A DNA stretch of 64,000 bases, from contig BTPG01000001.1 in NCBI GenBank assembly GCA_036245525.1, positions 219,039,044-219,103,043 on the forward strand, read 5' to 3'. Positions 12,410 through 25,400 of the stretch are shown here, one piece after another; the first letter of the stretch is position 1, and each line of letters starts with the position of its first letter. The stretch comes from Semisulcospira habei. Lineage: Eukaryota; Mollusca; Gastropoda; Semisulcospiridae. A program made the position numbers and the translations under genes. A model generated the notes under the pieces. It did not search any database, was not told where the DNA came from, and worked only from the letters and a program-made list of their open reading frames with translations.

Positions 12410-12985
12410 TGTACGACCTCATGTCTTAGGACGTTATGGGTTAAAATGCTCAAATTTGATGCGGTGAAACATGCGATGGCCCCTTTTAATCCATGAAATG
12501 CGTCAAATTCGTGGTGGTATCTTTTCCAGCCTTAGTTTTAATCTCATGAATGCGTCAAACTTGAGCATTTTCATCAACTTATACATTTTTTTAAAACTTT
12601 TTTGTCCCACGATGTATCCTGCCTTCCCCAGGGAAAACGCGTGGCCGCAGTGTAGCGCCACCTGACTGAATTAGGTTCGATAATGCTTTTAACCCCTGAA
12701 AATAAACCCCAGGCTGGAAAATTCAAGTCTTTCTATTTATTCCACAGTGCCTGCACTCCTCTCGATTCCCCCGAAGCGTCTTGAGTACTTGTTCCCGCCT
12801 CTACCGCCACATGAGCCAAGGCCGCCACAACAACCCTCCATCTTCAGGTCCACTCCACCAAAATCCACGGTCCAAGTGTAGACGACGTAGGCTGCTACAC
12901 TGACGTTTCTTCAAGTTCATAGCAGACAATGTTCTGATATCAGAAGTGGGTGAAAATTGCACGCCTTTCGGCGGTAACAGCCGAC

Positions 12986-13097
12986 TAAAAGCCACGACAA
13001 ACATGCCATATCGCTAGGTATTTGGGTTTAACGCCGAGCAGGCAATTAAGGCCATCTCACGGCGGAAATCCATATCGCATGTTTGTCGTGGCTTTTA
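12986..13097. repeat. Palindrome split by a 55-bp Nimbus-type LINE end (copy N4)
   Basis: Perfect 20-bp arms TAAAAGCCACGACAAACATG (12986-13005) and the reverse complement (13078-13097). Between them a 55-bp piece (13015-13069) is flanked by the 9-bp duplication CCATATCGC. The piece contains the CGCCG...CGGCG stem-loop end of the Nimbus-type LINE on the minus strand. Confidence 0.85.
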
Positions 13098-14941
13098 TTT
13101 TACTGTTCGAAACACGTGCAGTTTTCACTTACTTTTGATTTCCGGAAAACGTCTATTGGCCATCTTTTCTGGTTCCGCAAGTCCTGACTACTGTGACTAA
13201 TACCCCAGCCTGAGAAGTGGCCGATCACGCCAATCGTGTTTCGGCGTTCTTCCTAACCAAGGGGCAACGCGAAACATGATTGGTCTTGCCAACGTGTTAG
13301 ACAAACAGGGTTTAGACTGCAATGACCCAGATAAGATGGTTTATCTTGGGAGTATTCACTTCCAGCGTCGATTTGACTCGACTCGACTCTTAGTTCAGCG
13401 TTTGCACTGAGACATAGATCGATCATGAGCGCCGAGGCCGGGAAGTTCATAACATGTAGTTTAACTCGAATCTTTCATGTGATTCGAGACGTGCCACATG
13501 CGGATACGCGGCAAATAAGGTTAGCATTATGCGGCATGCCTCAAATCCGCAGGCGCTGCTTAATACGGCATGTCGCGAACGCTCAATTTATTGGCTCAGT
13601 ATTCGATCCACCACCGGGCCACTGGGACGGCGCCAAGTGACAAGTGCAAGTGATGAATGTTTCTTGGCAGCATCTTGCATTCATACAAAAATTTATCGCA
13701 ATCGGTGGTAGCATGCAAGATTCTCCCCGATTCAAATACATGTACATTAATTAACAGGATCCACTGTGTGCTGGCCTGTCATGTCTAGCCGTACGGTCCA
13801 AATTCACAGAACCAGTTGACTGATTTGATCCACCGTTTGAGTCAGTGTGATGTCAAAATCTTTCACTTCGAAAATCAGTTGTGGGAGATGAATACGTCGT
13901 GATAGCTTAAACATATCACTCAAGCACCAACTGCTTGACTGAATCGCATTTCGGTCCCCCTTGCAATAACTCGAGCTGTCATCGTCACTTTGTCCTTGCA
14001 CTGAACGTCAAAGAGTATACGCCCTGGATGTGTGACGTTGAATCACGAATTTACTCGTGTGCGATTCCAAGATGATTTTTTAAGAGCACATTACCAAGAA
14101 TGGCTAACATACATGTTCTTATATATTTACTGCTTCTGACGCTATCACTCGGAACAGTATCGTCCGTATCAGTCACGGAGTTAATCAATGACAAGTGTCA
14201 TTCCGTTCTCATACTATAGTGACGAGCAAAAAAAATGAAATGTTTCCGATGGTTCCAAAAATGGCGCATTTCCTTTGCTCGTCAGTATATACTTATTGCA
14301 ACTCTTGGTAATGTACTCTTGCATGTGTGTGCTGGCCTGTGATTTTGGAACTTGCAGCTCTTAGGTGCAAAGTCACAGACCAGTACAAATGTTACTGCGG
14401 TAAACATGTTGCACTTTGCATGCAAGCCTTGACGTGTCCTGGTCAGTCAATGTTGAACTTAAGTACTTGAAATTATTGCAGTGGTTAGTTGCGGCAAACC
14501 AATAGAGTAATGTTTGCCCTCTTGAACCTTTCACATTGTTAGGTTCTTTTTTTGCAAGCAGCATGAAGTTTTGATAACTCAGATTTCTTTTTTCTTTTTA
14601 TTGTTCACACAATCACACTTGACAAAGTACAAACATATATGTATATATTATAACAATCTACATTTGATGCACGACTTACACAAAGCACAGTTCAAATTTG
14701 TTCTGATCGATTGTTTGTGATGGTGAAAGTTTACTTATGACAGAATAAACTGACAAGTTTTGTTCGTTGATGGAGTTTGAAAACCTAGGCATCTGTGTGG
14801 TAAAACCTAGGCATCTGTGTGGTTAAATTAAAGTAAGATTACGTATACAGAATCCTGGAACGATTATGTGCTTGTTTGTAAAATACCTCAAAACCTGTCC
14901 TGCATAACCATCTCTTTTGCAAGAAACAAAAAGGTCTTTAA
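13098..14941. other. Intergenic, several hairpins, no gene
   Basis: Inverted repeats at about 13232-13291 (CCAATCGTGTTTCGGCGTT against AACGCGAAACATGATTGG), 14221-14283 (TGACGAGCAAA against TTTGCTCGTCA) and 14330-14390 (CTGGCCTGTGATTTTG against CAAAGTCACAGACCAG). The last recurs at 16784. No coding signal. Confidence 0.6.
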
Positions 14942-15121
14942 TTAACCTGTTCAGTGCCTGCTGACATAGATCGTGTTTCTGCAATCACAGGAACGCAAAT
15001 TCAAAGTAGTGTCATCAAGAGGCATATATCCCCATGAACCCCCACAACTACGAAGGCTCATAAGGATCTATACCTATTGCAGTTGGGTGGTGTTCAATTT
15101 TCTCAGCACTGAACAGGTTAA
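14942..15121. repeat. Hairpin MITE family H2, complete copy
   Basis: 180 bp with terminal TTAACCTGTTCAGTGC and GCACTGAACAGGTTAA, an exact 16-bp inverted repeat bounded by TTAA. The interior has arms GAGGCATATATCCCCATGA and CTCATAAGGATCTATACC. Confidence 0.9.
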
Positions 15122-15419
15122 ATGCGCAATAAATACGCGTGCTGGCATCTTACACGCGGACAGCCAGGCATCAGATGTCATGCAAGGTCAGCACGCTGTC
15201 AATATACGCCAGTTGCATCTTTATTAAACTCACAGAACTAAATGACTACCATGCTACAGAATGGAAGTCAATTAGTTCGGAGAGTTCAAGAGTTAAAGAC
15301 AGGTACACTCTCAAGAGAAGTCTTGAAGGGCAAAAAGTGTCGCCTGTCATTGAGGACCATCACTCTGTGGCAATGACGGGTGATATCATATAAAGGTGGT
15401 TGCTCAAAACACATTCTGC

Positions 15420-15643
15420 TTAACCCATACCATACTGAGGCTAAAAGCTTCAAATTTGTACACTGCCATATGCAAGCTACATTATAGTACTTACAGATAA
15501 GGATATAGACCAATGGCTTTAGTTCAAGGGTGGTGCCAGAATAGCTTGGCGCCCAGAGGAGACAAGCTATTATGGCACTCCCCTTGAACTATTTTAATCA
15601 CACTTATTGCACACACTGGTGTATTCCGAATGATATGGGTTAA
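15420..15643. repeat. Hairpin MITE family H1 (subfamily B), complete copy
   Basis: 224 bp with terminal TTAACCCATACCATAC and GAATGATATGGGTTAA (14 of 16 inverted matches). The core is TTCAAGGGTGGTGCCAGAAT with a near-complementary right arm. Confidence 0.9.
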
Positions 15644-16308
15644 AACTATCACAGACTCATGCTACTAACTCTACTGGTATTTCTCTATAGTTATTTACAA
15701 CAGATGTTGGTTCCATGTGCCTAATTCTATTCTAAGTAGACTATTTCACCTTCCAGCTGAGTAAACAAAAATCAAGAATAGATGACACCACATTATTGTC
15801 CATTCTTTGAAATGTGAAATTAAACTGAATGTGGGAGACAGTCACTGTGAAACTAGTGCACTGTAAATCTTACTTTGTTTTATTTTGTTGTGTTACTAAT
15901 GCTTAGATCAAAACTGTAAGCTTCCACTACAGTGAGCAAACAAAAATTTATCATTTCTAATATGCAGATACATGTACATAATTTTGAAGTCTCACATGTT
16001 GACGACATTGATGAGACATTTTTGCCAAATGAATACCTGATTTTAATCCCTGAGCAGCAGTTGCTTACGTGACTGCACCCCTCCTCCCAATTTCATGTTT
16101 CTTCAGCTTTTATATTTATTATATCGGCAACACAAATGATGCTGTGAGCCAAAGTCATCTGAAACAGACACAGATATTCATCTGCAAAGGCATTCTCATA
16201 ATTTATCTGCAAGAGATATAGAATTTCATGAGCCCAAGTATTTGCAGGGGCTCATGAAATCTATACCTCTTGTTTCCAATGACATATAGGTGGGAGCATT
16301 GTTAATGA
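15644..16308. other. REV1 3' flank, partial H2 hairpin
   Basis: AT-rich. An H2-type hairpin sits at 16200-16276 (GAGATATAGAATTTCATGAG against CTCATGAAATCTATACCTC). Probably contains the REV1 3' UTR; the end is not determinable. Confidence 0.5.
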
Positions 16309-16438
16309 CTAATGCACCTTTAGCATCCAGTCTGTCTTGAGCATGCTGCCATATGCTGATTTCACCACGTCTTGTGTATGACTGACGATAGTTTCAAACG
16401 ATTCTTTCCATGAGGGCTTGTAATGCTTCACAATTTTT
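16309..16438 (-). CDS. REV1: REV1 terminal exon and stop
   Basis: Completes the C-terminal domain: KIVKHYKPSWKESFETIVSH, then TQDVVKSAYGSMLKTDWMLK, VH and TAG. The end matches the vertebrate pattern VVLQQTYGSTLKVT with a five-residue extension. The 3' UTR lies below 16309; TTTATT (AATAAA on the coding strand) near 16113 is a possible poly(A) signal. Confidence 0.93.
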
Positions 16439-19400
16439 CTGGAAAATAAAAATGTTTAAAATTAAAATTAAGTAAAACGTTTTACAAAATTACAAATGTT
16501 GAAGAGTTGTTTTTTTTTTTTAAATGCTTCAAAAATACAATGTACCTCTTAGCATTAAGGAGGGAAAAAAAGTACCACATTTCAAACTGCATCATATCGT
16601 ACCGGTATGTTACTGTCATCATACACCTTGTCATATTGGAAAGAAGATTAATGAAGTTTGAAACATACAAATATGCACATGCAAACACACACACTGGAAG
16701 GTAAAAGTGAAATGGTGTACAAGACTTGTTAGACCAAGTACAGACTGCATGTTTTGTTTTTTTTAGAAAATGCAAAATACATTGCTAGTCTGTGATTTTG
16801 GACTTTCTGCTTAGCTTGGTAAGGTTCAAAATCACAGATCAGCTCACACATATACATAAACTGCATGTTACACATTTGCATATCTAGGCATTTTGCAATC
16901 CAAGTAATCATTAGTGTGCATGGAATCACCTGTGCAAATATCGGAGCACTAAGTCAACCTGTTCCAGATTTTTATCCATCACCAGTTCTCCAAGATATGT
17001 GACAAGAACTTCCACATCATCTGCCTGTGGTGCTGGAAAAAAATATAATTTCTCTTTGTGAATAATGATTAAATTAAAAATTATTATTACTGCTGACATG
17101 GACTCGTATGCGGAGCTGAAAAATATGCATAACACTAGTACTTAATATAGCCTCATCACTTTTTTAAGGCTTCAGTTTGCAAAATGCTTTTACTGGGCTT
17201 CAGTATACATACCCATTTAGACAGTGACCACCCTATTGTCCCACCAAATGCTTTCTTTCGTCCGTTCAAAGCGAAAAGAGGCCCACCGGAATTTTCTGAC
17301 GGGACACGCAACAAAATTGCTTCTGATAGGCTATAGTAGCTGACGTCATAACTATTCTATACGACCTTAGGTCATCTGCATAATTATAACCAATCAGAGA
17401 CAAGATGGTGGATGAACCAGTGAAGAAAAAAAGAAAGTATCATCGACTCGCACCGACAATGACACTCAGAACTGAAAAGAATAAAGAGAAAGAGAAACAA
17501 GATACCCCTAAGTAGAAGTGACATCGGACAAGGGAATATGGACATGTGGCAACGCGTAAAGCAAGAGCTTGGCCTGACCGCCCACTCAGCAGAATTTGAT
17601 GCTTTCCTGCTGAATCAGTAAGTAATCTATGTCACGTAACGGATGTGACATGTTGTTTTATTTTTTCGCCAAGTCGGTTTTTTTGTTAATAAATGTAGGT
17701 CGCCGACTTCTGTAAATAGCCTTAGTTTAGGGAAGTTAATAAATGTAGTGTGAGCGTAATCGTAAAGCCCGTGCAGCAAGCTTAACAGTGAGCGATTACA
17801 GCGGTTGCACGCTTTAGCCAAGTAGCTTTAACCGAACAGTGTTCAGAAGTAAAGTTAACCTGCGAGGTAGCAGTAGGATATTACAGTCAGTCAGCGGAGT
17901 TAGCTAGCGAAGTGAGAGTCTGGGTCAGGGTGCGTCCTCGTTTGGAGCCCTTGACAAGCTGTGTGAGGGTTGTTTTACCCTCCCTGCAAGACCACGGCCA
18001 GTGTTCCTGGGTGTGGGTGTCCCGAGAGACTTGCGACCACGGCTGCTGCTCAGCAGAAGACCCCTCCGGTTCGTCTTCGTCTTTGTTTGTCTCGTCCTGC
18101 CGGAGGACTCACCAGTGACAGGTAAACACTCATGCCATTTTCCTCAGTTAGCTGCTGTGCTCTCGGGTGTGCAAATGTGTATATAGGTGCGGACGGGTAT
18201 GTTCGTCTAGTTTTTTAGTGATGTTTTAATTGAGTCTTTAACCATGTTTTTTAGGTTGGGTTGTAATGTGGTGGGTGTCGGATTTAGTTTATGTTCGGCT
18301 GTCGCCGAGTGAGTATATTTAAAGGGCCATGTTGTAAAATGAATTAAAGTGGGTATCCTTTCAAATATATTTGTATTAAGTCCTAGATGTAACGTAATAA
18401 GATTGTCACGTAGGGTGGTTGCTGGTGATTTTTTCATATCGTTGTATGTACATGTGGATATTTTGATAATGTTGGTTTTAGCAGTGGCAATGTTATTATA
18501 CAAAAGTGGTTGTGCTAGCTTAATGTTAGTGTAATAGAGTAGTGCAGACCTAGTGAATGTTGAATGTACATAGGAAGCTTTCATATCCATGATTGTATAT
18601 TTAATATGGCCAAGGCGGGTATTAGGGTGAGACGAGACACAACTCACGTGGTTTGCGAGTAGGTGCGTGTCAAATAGGCCAGAATTAACTGTGTTGGCAC
18701 TTTGACTGACAATGCGCCCTTTTCCAGTGCATTGGCTTCGAAGATTTCGTCGTTCTTCGATCTCATCATCCACGACCAACGGTGACGCATCATCGGGAGT
18801 CGGAACGCCTTCGCTAGCCGGTCCTGTTGGACAAGTACGTTGGCTACAGCAGGTTGATTCTACGTTCTGCGCGTCGGTCACAGGCGTGCGTGGGCAAGCG
18901 CGGCTACGGTGCTCTGTGGTGTAGGGGTAGTACTCTTACGTTCGAGCCACCCTGTCTAGTGTGGGACAGAGGACACGGTACAGAGACAAAGTTACCCGCC
19001 TTGTATAGCCGTTGGCCATGTTAGTCATATTCACCTGTTAGTCATTTTCGTCTGTTAGTCATATTCACCTATTAGTCATTGTTAACTGTTAATCTTTTTT
19101 ATGTGTTAATACGTTATGAGTGCATGCGTGGGTATGTGTGAGTGTGTGGGGCGTTAGTGGGTTGGGGTGGGGGTTAGAGTAAGAGTAGGTAATAAAGGAT
19201 TTGTTTGTTGTTTATCACTGGCGTTGTGTTATTTATTTCGAGTGGGTGGATTTCTCGAGTGTCAGCACTCATATTGTCCACGGCGCCCTGACTCCGTCAG
19301 GCGTGTCGTGACAATCTATGGTCTTTGTCCATCTTCCTATAGTTCCGCGAGCGCTAGTGGTTTTCAGAATTCATGACCTTCAGTAGAATTTATCTCTTAC

Positions 19401-22400
19401 TGCTTTCGCAAAACCTGTTTTATCATATAGCTACAAGCTATTTATCACATTTTATGCTGCAGAGATCTGAAAACTACGGTGTATGTCAAAGCCGTTGCAC
19501 ATCGCTGGTCGTAACATTTTTATGTCTGTTCCGGCTCTCATTCACTCGATTCAGAGAGGTAGTGTTTCTGCTGCGAGGGTGCATTTGTCACATCCGATGA
19601 TGCTTTCAGTTATGTAGACTTTGATGTGTGAGATGTGAAATTGACTGCAGTGCAGAAAGTGGGTATAAATACCAATGTTCTGTTTCAATGATGGAAAGAC
19701 GGTGCGTGTTTCCGAGGGGTACGAAAGGATCAAAGGTCACGCCCTCGATGTGCTACTGTACGCACGATCGTTACTAGTAAATACTAGCAGGTCAAGCGGA
19801 ACCCGCATTGTAATTTTGATAGCATAGCGAGTATGGAAGGTTTATTCTACTTTCTCGTGAAAAATTATATCAAAGGGATGAAGGGATGCCGGAGAAGATC
19901 AGTACACGAGTACACTGACACGTGTGTACACCACACCGATGACCTCGTAACCTGCAGTACTGTGATACACTGATAGTTGGCCAGGTTCTGCCTTGTGACG
20001 TAGGCTCACAAATATGCATATTAATTCAAAACAAGGCTGATGCAGACGATAAATCCGCGACTCGCGTACAAAAACAATATGTATTCAAACTATGAATTTT
20101 GACATTTACCATTGTACTTACATCATATAGCTCTAAGATAGTACACAAAGGACCCATACACATACTGTCAGCAGTATCTGTTGCAGGCAGTTTTCTGACT
20201 GTGTTGAGATGCTTGATCCTGGGGAATATTACTTTAATATGTGCAGTCTGCGATTTGACAATATATAGCACACACTGATAAGACAATATACAGCACACAC
20301 TGATAAGACTGCAGTGCAAGCCATTCCTTAACCTTCTGAACCCCAAGGACCCATTTCCCAAATTTTGGAGTTGTCACCTGACAACTACGTACCAGTTGCA
20401 GGAGATGGATTGATCATGATATCTCAAGGGTAGTGCCAGATGAGCTTTGTGCCTTCAGGCGCCAAGCTCATCTGGCACTACCCTTGAATTATCATGATCA
20501 ATCCACCTCCTGCTGCAGGGTCCCGGGACTAAAAGGGTAAATCACTTTACTGCCAAAGAAACATGGATACAAAGTGGTTTCAGCAAGAGGCATAGATCCT
20601 CATGAGCCCCCACAACTGAAGACCTATACCTTTTGCAATTTGGTGGGATTCCACTTGTCACAGTTGTGATGGGGTTAACACTGATGATGAATAGACAACA
20701 AAAAGATGGCTCAGTAAGCAGACTAACTTTCCACTATCACACACAAACAAAAAAGCATCAGACACTCAAAGACAGTGCCTGATAAGCTCTCTAGGTGCCA
20801 ACCTAATCAGGCACTACCCCTGGGCTTACATAATCAGTGCACTCCCACTTAGCACAAGCAACAACACAAAATTCACAAAGTACACATACCTGGTGAGGAC
20901 TCCAGCCATTCAGACAAGAGGGTTCGAACTTCCGCCAAAGTCACTGCTCCGCAAAGATTGACTGCTTTGCTCTCAGCATCTGTTTTTGGTGAGGCAGATG
21001 GTGATTGTGATAGTTGTGGTGGCTGATTCTCATGCCTAGCTGGCTCCTATAATGCAGAAAGGACGTCCGAAATTTATCATAGACCAGACCTATTCATCAG
21101 ATCCAGTTTAACCCATTTGCCCCGGGACCCTGCAGCAGGAAATGGATTGAACATAATTCAAGGGTAGCGCCAGATGAGCGTGGCGCCTGAAGGCGCCAAG
21201 CTCATCTGGCGCTACCCTTGAATTATCATGATCAATCCATCTTGTACAACTGGTACATAGTCGCTAGACAACGCCTCCAAAAGTTTGGAAATGTGGCCGT
21301 GGGGTTGAGAGGGTTAATTTGGGGGGAAATGCGGAAGAGCACATTGGAGGTCTCCCTCTACTGCTGTAGCCATAATTACAAGTTACAACCAATGTGGTAT
21401 AAGTGTCAGCTGCTGTGTGACCTGTTATATATATCCAACCGTTTAGAAGAAAATTACTTTTTGTCCTGCAAATTCCTGAAGGTGTGAAACATTTTTCACT
21501 TTTTTTTTTCAGAATTCATTAGGACTGATCTGACATTGGACAAATGCCCATGCCAGATTTTTTACACTTGTGCCACATAATCCTGTGAGCCACTGAGAGC
21601 TCAAGATAGTTCATGTAGCAAATGAAATGCATCATCATTCGAGTCATTGGAAACACTTCAGTGTTTCCAATGACCAGAATGATGTCACAATTTCTGTTGC
21701 TCACCAGTGTACATGTAACAAATTGATGAAGCATGATATTCAGCCCCAAAAATGGTATGCTAGCTTGTGATTTGGGCTTTACGGCCTGAAGCACAGGTAA
21801 AAGTTGGCAGGTGAGAAAACAAAGTGATGCGCAGGCCAGGGATTTGCCTGTAATGCTTTTGGCTTCTTCAAAACTTTTGGTGAAAGAAAGATTTCACATT
21901 TGAAAATGCGAACATTTCTGTGATAATATCTTACCCATGTGAGGGCAAAAGACATGAAGTCCATTCTGTAGCAAGCAAGATTTTCAATGTACACAAAAAT
22001 GGACTTTCTGTCTTTTGCCTTCATGGGTCAGACTGAATTATAACTATGGCCACCTTTCACTCATGTATATGCTTGCGACAAAAAGCTTAATTAGTCCTGG
22101 GACCCTGCAGCAGGAGATGGATTGATCATGATAATTCAAGGGTAGTGCCAGATGAGCTTGGCGCCTGAAGGCGCCAAGCTCATCTGGCACTACCCTTGAG
22201 TTATCATGATCAATCCACCTCCTACAACTGGTACATAGTCATTAGACAACGCCTCCAAAAGTTTGGAAATGTGGCTGTGGGTTTAGGAGGGTTAATAGTA
22301 AACCAAAAGAACACGATACCATACCTCTAATCGAGACTCAAAATCCAGCTTGGGTGGGCTGAAATCCTTCCGTCTGGATGCCACGGGTCTCCCCTGCGGC

Positions 22401-25400
22401 ACCTTGAAGACAGGGCTGCCTCTACCCCTCCCCCTGCCCCGCCCACGGCCCCTCCCCCTTCCCCGCCCCCTGGAGCACCCTGGTCCAGATGGAGGTCGTT
22501 TGGTTGGGGAGCCGAGGGGAGAGTTGTGTGAATGAGGGATGGGTTCTTTCCTGGAGTAAGCCGCCCAAATTTCGCTCTGTAGGTCTGCAGGTAGTGCCTC
22601 CATGAAGCTTGGATCTACCTGATTTAACCCATTATATCATGAGGCTGATTCTGTAAAATCTGCTTATTGCCCTATGAAGGCTACATTACAGATTAGGAGA
22701 CACAACTGTTTTGGTTCAAGGGTGGTGCCAGAATGGCATGGCACCTCAGGCGCCAAGCTATCTGGCACCACCCTTGAACTATCAGTCAAATTTATTTCAA
22801 GTAATGGGTGTATCAGAATGAAAAGAGTTCATACACGTATCATTAGTGTTACATTAATGTGTCAGATACAAAGTTTTCAAGTTACACCGCTGATATGGCT
22901 CAGTTGAGTCGATAAACTGACAGAAGCTGCAAAGTGTGCAGAATACAAGAAATGCAACAAGAAAAGACAGAACAATGGTCATCAGGTAGACAGCAACCTT
23001 CACTGGCCTATGCAGTCATGCATGGGTCAACAAAGGCTGGTGCTGGCCCAAGGACAGTTTGTTTTCTGTGAAATTAAAGAATTTTTCACCTTTTTTATTT
23101 TTCTCTCTTAAACTCCCCAAACTGCAGAATGGAAGTCATTGGGTTCTGGAAGTTTAAGAGTGAAGAGCTAAATGGCTCAAACTCAGTGATTACGGGCGGT
23201 CCATGGCACAGTGGTTAAGGCGCCTGCCACCAATGCTAAAGGTGCGAAGTTCGATTCCCGGTTCCGGCGTCGGATTTTTCTCCTCTAGTAAGTGTCACCA
23301 TTAATTCAGGTGGACCGTCGGGGGTTCTTTCTCCGGGTACTCCGGCTCTTCCTCCCCCTCCACTTTGGTACCGGTTTCAGGCCACTTTATAAATTTCAAA
23401 TACAAGCGATCAAAATTTCCGAAACCTCAGTAGCTGATCTGACCCTTCGCACCACATGAATGTCCTGTGTTTTTCTTGTACTGTGTTTGTCTTCAGAGTG
23501 AATGTGTGTGTCACGTGAGCATGCATGTTGAGTTCAGTTCGGGGCGCTTTCAGCCGATTCGCAGAATTGGGTAAAGCGCCTATATAATAACCGGCATTAT
23601 TATTACTATTATCATTATATATCAGGCACTACTCTTAAGCTAAAATAGTTGATCCACCTTCTGCTGCTGGCAATGGCAGTACACAACAGCAAAGTAACTC
23701 AATCACTCTCACAAGAATATGACAAGGACTACCCAGTATGCAAAACATGGGTCAATGTCAACCTTAGATCAAACCAATGTCAAACTAAGGTCAACATTGG
23801 CGCAAGGATCTTTTGATGACCAGGACATTTTATTTCTTAGAATTCAAACCGATACAGGATAGCAACTAACTGAGGAACCTTACCTGTGACAAATTAGGCA
23901 AGGAAGAGCTGAATCTCTCCTCTCTGCTTCTGCTCTCATTGCTGGACCAACTTCTTGTATCTCTTTCTTTCCCTCCGCTTCGTATTTCTGTTGAAGGCTG
24001 TCTCAGCTCAGTGCTATTTTTGTGGGATCTTGTGCGATGAGTTCTTGCCTCAGACATTTCTTGTTTCAGTTGGTCCTGAATGTCTTTTGGCAGCTCATCA
24101 AAAACGTCCGGGTCAATCTAGAAAAAGAAAAAAGGTTTACTTGTACACATCTAAAAATGAATTTTTTTCTAAAATGTATTTTTTTGAAAAATACTTACCG
24201 ATGGCATTACTATATGAAATATTCATTTTTCTTTAAAAGGTATTTTTTCGAAAAATACTTACCGATGACATGACTGAATGGGAAGTGTCTACTACTTACT
24301 CAATCTAGCCTAAGAGCCAGTTGTGTTAAAACACAACCCGGGAGGCACTCGGGGAACCCCGAGGGGACCAAGAGTTGTCTCCCTATACCCACCACCCGGA
24401 AGCCGGGTACCCATAATCCCTCAGTCAGGATACTTAGCGCACCAGCGGCAAGCGGGGCAGATGGGAGGGTCGTTTGAGTCATGTCATCGGTAAGTATTTT
24501 TCGAAAAAATACCTTTTAAAGAAAAATGAATTTGTTTCTTCAAAAACATTACCGATGACATGACTGAATGGGAGAATTGCGAATAGGAGGTGGGTGCCGC
24601 GCTCCAGCACACCTAAGGGCCCAAGGGCCGTCCTCCCTAATGCAAACTCCCGACGACCCTAGGTAGGTGAATACCTACGGCGCTGAGGCGCCAGGAGGGA
24701 GTTGTGTCCCCCACAAAAAAGGCCCCCACCAGAGCGAGGAGTCTCGCTGGCCTGGCAGAACTCTGCGATCGAGGCGGGCGAAGTCATCCTGCCCGCCAGC
24801 CTCCAGTAGCCACAAAGTGTAAGACAGTACAGTCCCTGCCGAATGTGACGTTCGTGGCCATGCAAGTGCCTTGATAACGTAACTGTAGCCTCTAACCTCC
24901 CTGAGGGAGGGGTCCTGTAATTCAGAACGTATGACTGAGCGTAGCCAGGAAGAATGTCCGGCATGTAGCGTCAGTGGTGCCGGCACCGGCAAAGAGGCGA
25001 GCGCGTCCGTAGCGAACGGCTATGTCGTAGGCACACGTGAGGCTTGTACAGGGATTTGCTACATGGTCTCCTGGTGGAATAGCGCCCCGTAAGCGGGCGC
25101 AAGGTGAACCCGTGGACCAAGGCGCAGCGGTCCAGGTAAGGTATGGTACGAGAGGAGCTGTACGTAATTGTTCCCTCGAACTGTAGGCAGACCGGGCGAG
25201 TCGTAGCTCCTGAAGCTCGTTAACCAATCCACCATGGGAACATCCCTCAGGCGCCGTATGGCTGCAAGGGCAAGAAGTAGCATGCGATGACTCCTCACGA
25301 GGGGAGTCGACAGGAGGCTCCGGACGAGCACGTGTAAGTCTCTCCGAACCGGGCTCTGAGGAGAGGCGGGTTATCTGCCGGCAAGTGGACCCCCAGCAGG

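Noticed and set aside
23200..23270. tRNA gene
   Set aside because: A and B boxes are present, but the sequence continues into a SINE core and tail and the cloverleaf is incomplete. The same holds at 35320 and 45840.
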